A stretch of DNA of 35,348 nt from an uncultured Bacilli bacterium (GTDB lineage: Bacteria; Bacillota_I; Bacilli_A; RF39; UBA660): NCBI GenBank assembly GCA_944358235.1, contig CALVQL010000005.1, positions 1 through 35,348 of the forward strand, read 5' to 3'. The translations under genes were made by a program, and so were the position numbers. The notes under the pieces are model-generated. The model made no database searches. It was given only the letters and a program-made list of their open reading frames with translations, and had not been told where the DNA came from. This document shows, one piece after another, positions 33,587 through 35,348 of the stretch. The stretch's first letter is position 1. Each line of letters begins with the position of its first letter.

Positions 33587-33615
33587 TTGATTTTATCGAA
33601 CAAATGTACTATTAT
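33587..33615 (+). promoter_or_regulatory. Promoter of the SOS polymerase gene with LexA-like box
   Basis: TTGATT (33587-33592), 17 bp, TATTAT (33610-33615). Inside the spacer, 33597-33610 reads CGAACAAATGTACT. It matches the Bacillus LexA/DinR consensus CGAAC-N4-GTTYG except at two positions, and it lies where a repressor would block polymerase. Confidence 0.7.
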
Positions 33616-33635
33616 ACTTTTAGAGGTGTTTCTCT

Positions 33636-34901
33636 ATGGAGCAATTAGCTAAATCGCGAAATATTTTGTGTATCGATCTTAAAAGTTTCTTTGCTTCTGT
33701 CGAATGTGTCGAACGTCAACTCGACCCTTTTAAAACTCCTCTCGTCGTATGTGATCCCAATCGCAATGGTGCTATAACCTTAGCAGTCAGTCCTTTCCTA
33801 AAGAAATTTGGAGTAAAAGGCCGTACCCGTGTATATGAACTACCGACAAACATCGATATTATCAAAGTTCCACCACGAATGCGTCTATATCAAGAAAAAA
33901 GCAAACAAGTTATCGACATATATATGAATTTCGTCGCCGCCGAGGACATTCACATCTATTCTATCGACGAGGCATTCTTAGATGTGACTAATTATCTTCA
34001 CCTATACCAAAAAAGTGATACCGAATTAGCACAAGATATTCTAAAAGAAATCTATGAGAAGACTGGTCTTACAGCAACGGTCGGTATTGGCCCTAATCTC
34101 TTACTAGCCAAAGTAAGTATGGATATCGAAGCCAAACACAATTCGAGCAATATTGCTAAATGGGAATACGAAGATATTAAAACTAAACTCTGGTCAATTA
34201 CACCTTTGTCTAAAATGTGGGGAATTGGTCCAAGAATGGAAAAAAGACTTCAAGCTTTAGGAATGTACTCAGTAAAGGACATTGCTACATCAGACAAGAA
34301 CTATTTAAAAGCTAAATTTGGAGTTCTTGGAGAAGAATTGTGGTATCACGCTAATGGAATTGACACATCATCAGTATCCGAACTCAACACTCAAGTTGCT
34401 AAAGATAAAAGTTTTTCGCATTCTCAAGTTCTATTCAAAGATTATTATGATCATAACATCTATCTGATAATCATCGAAATGATCGAACTACTATGCAGAA
34501 GGCTTCGCAATCATAAAATGGTCACTGGACTAATCGGATTCGGTATAAGCTATTCCAAATCAATTGGTGGAGGTTTTTATCATTCGATAAAACTAGATAC
34601 TCCAACAAACGATGCTGACGTAATATATCGAACATGTATGCACATTTTTGACCGCTATTACCAAAACAAACCGATTAGAAAAGTTTCAATAAGTATTGGA
34701 CACTTAAAGGATGATTCTTTCATCCAACTTACGATGTTTGAACCCATCGAAGAAATCGAAGATAAAAACAATATCAACCGCGCCATCGACGAAATAAAAG
34801 ATCGCTTTGGTCCCAACACAATATTAAAAGCTTCTAGTTTATTAAAAGATTCAACTATCAAAGAACGCAATTTAAAAATAGGAGGTCATAATGCTGAATA
34901 A
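33636..34901 (+). CDS. Y-family translesion DNA polymerase, UvrX/YqjW type
   Basis: A 421-residue Y-family polymerase that copies past DNA damage with low fidelity. Catalytic motifs are CIDLKSFFASVEC (metal Asp, steric-gate region) and SIDEAFLD (catalytic Asp-Glu pair). The helix-hairpin-helix MWGIGPRMEKRLQALGM and the little-finger domain follow. The C-terminal QLTMFEP is a sliding-clamp binding motif. Similarity to UvrX/YqjW (plasmid UmuC/ImpB branch) rather than chromosomal DinB is suggested by PLVVCDPNRNGAITLAVSP and by the YolD-like partner. The LexA-like box in its promoter implies SOS induction. GAGGTG lies 9 bases before the ATG. It overlaps the next gene by 11 bases. Confidence 0.92.
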   Translation: MEQLAKSRNILCIDLKSFFASVECVERQLDPFKTPLVVCDPNRNGAITLAVSPFLKKFGVKGRTRVYELPTNIDIIKVPPRMRLYQEKSKQVIDIYMNFVAAEDIHIYSIDEAFLDVTNYLHLYQKSDTELAQDILKEIYEKTGLTATVGIGPNLLLAKVSMDIEAKHNSSNIAKWEYEDIKTKLWSITPLSKMWGIGPRMEKRLQALGMYSVKDIATSDKNYLKAKFGVLGEELWYHANGIDTSSVSELNTQVAKDKSFSHSQVLFKDYYDHNIYLIIIEMIELLCRRLRNHKMVTGLIGFGISYSKSIGGGFYHSIKLDTPTNDADVIYRTCMHIFDRYYQNKPIRKVSISIGHLKDDSFIQLTMFEPIEEIEDKNNINRAIDEIKDRFGPNTILKASSLLKDSTIKERNLKIGGHNAE

Positions 34902-35214
34902 TTCATCATTAAGATGGGCGCCATTCAATGCCCTAATAGATTCGAAAGAAGTCAAAGAAGAGTTATCATACAAACGTAATAGTATTGCTCGCCCAACTCT
35001 ATCGCCCGATCAAATTGAAGAATTTGAAAGAATCATCATCGACGCTTACAAGTCAAATCTCCCTATTGAAATACAGTATTACCAGAACGCTCACGCTAAA
35101 ATATTAATCGGAAGAATATCTAAAATAGATGCTTTGGAAAAAAAACTTTCTCTAACCGATGGAGCGACCATCTATTTTTACAATATTATCAATATTTCTT
35201 ATAAAAGTACTTGA
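34891..35214 (+). CDS. YolD-like protein, partner of the Y-family polymerase
   Basis: 107 residues. RWAPFNAL near the N-terminus, the acidic/helical middle, and the Sm-like small beta-barrel region (IEIQYYQNAHAKILIGRISKID) match the YolD family (B. subtilis YqjX/YolD). In Bacillus such genes follow uvrX or yqjW and are thought to act as UmuD-like partners or regulators of the polymerase, though the mechanism is not settled. The start ATG (34891) has AGGAGG 4 bases upstream, inside the polymerase gene. It ends in TGA, and the tRNA-Ala promoter overlaps that stop. Confidence 0.85.
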   Translation: MLNNSSLRWAPFNALIDSKEVKEELSYKRNSIARPTLSPDQIEEFERIIIDAYKSNLPIEIQYYQNAHAKILIGRISKIDALEKKLSLTDGATIYFYNIINISYKST

Positions 35215-35239
35215 AATTTATATTTTAATATGCTAAAAT
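35211..35239 (+). promoter_or_regulatory. tRNA-Ala promoter
   Basis: TTGAAA (35211-35216), 17 bp, TAAAAT (35234-35239) with TGC before it. The -35 overlaps the TGA stop of the YolD-like gene. Confidence 0.8.
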
Positions 35240-35254
35240 CTATTTATCCGTGTT

Positions 35255-35331
35255 GGGGAATTAGCTCAGCTGGCTAGAGCACCACGTTTGCACCGTGGGG
35301 GTCAGGGGTTCGAATCCCCTATTCTCCACCA
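35255..35331 (+). tRNA. tRNA-Ala (UGC)
   Basis: A complete 77-nt cloverleaf. The acceptor helix GGGGAAT/ATTCTCC contains the G3-U70 pair that is the identity element for Ala. The anticodon arm CCACG-TTTGCAC-CGTGG carries TGC at 35289-35291, the T arm is AGGGG/CCCCT with loop TTCGAAT, and the CCA end is encoded (35329-35331). Further tRNA genes may follow beyond the window edge. Confidence 0.97.
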
Positions 35332-35348
35332 AAATGGATTTTAACCCT

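Noticed and set aside
14958-35214. Reassignment of TGA to Trp as in mollicutes
   Set aside because: TGA serves as the stop at 14958-14960, 15611-15613 and 35212-35214; reading through the last would run into the tRNA-Ala gene. Trp is encoded by TGG in the conserved proteins.

Overview
The window is a gene-dense, AT-rich stretch of a Gram-positive (Bacillota, class Bacilli-like) chromosome. That placement rests on sepF-divIVA, yqeG-yqeH, a SigK-type sigma factor, a lipoteichoic acid synthase, the mraZ/rsmH/ftsL/ftsI start of the division cluster, a T-box leader, a UvrX-YolD SOS cassette and dimeric GlyQS. TGA ends several genes (at 14958, 15611 and 35212), so the standard bacterial code applies and this is not a TGA=Trp mollicute. 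Many ribosome-binding sites have the form AGGTGAT, and promoters are mostly vegetative type, often with an extended -10 (TGn-TATAAT). I cannot name a species; an uncultured small-genome Bacilli lineage would fit.

Layout. (1) 1-104: 3' end of tRNA-Glu and a bidirectional terminator. (2) 103-4099, leftward: a surface operon with a polysaccharide deacetylase carrying Ig-like repeats and three membrane proteins. (3) 4194-9470, leftward: mraZ-rsmH-ftsL-ftsI followed by two unrecognised genes, driven by a promoter with three 10-bp-spaced MraZ-type GTGG boxes. The mur genes do not follow. (4) 9523-12833, leftward: yqeG-yqeH-mutL. (5) 12864-14979: a VirB2/TrbC-like secreted protein with Cys-rich repeats, divergent from a complete pro-SigK gene, then a small XRE regulator and a small orphan gene. 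(6) 14958-18603: a VanZ-family protein with two orphans, then LTA synthase. (7) 18644-20350: membrane-anchored cyclophilin, divIVA and sepF. (8) 20326-22400: a LOG-like gene and glyQS behind a very short T-box leader. (9) 22403-26435: a two-gene orphan operon and priA. (10) 26462-29945: a FIST-sensor / aldehyde dehydrogenase / SDR operon with a palindrome at its transcription start. (11) 29965-33566: two paralogous zinc-ribbon membrane proteins. (12) 33587-35331, rightward: a Y-family polymerase and YolD-like SOS pair, then tRNA-Ala.

Most genes serve envelope growth and division (MraZ, RsmH, FtsL, FtsI, SepF, DivIVA, LtaS, deacetylase) or genome upkeep (MutL, PriA, UvrX-like). I found no insertion sequence, prophage, CRISPR array or rRNA, and no gene-free stretch over 300 bases. 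The least explained parts are the short T-box, the FIST-ALDH-SDR operon with its operator, the Cys-repeat VirB2-like protein, the two unknown genes in the division operon, and the zinc-ribbon paralogs.
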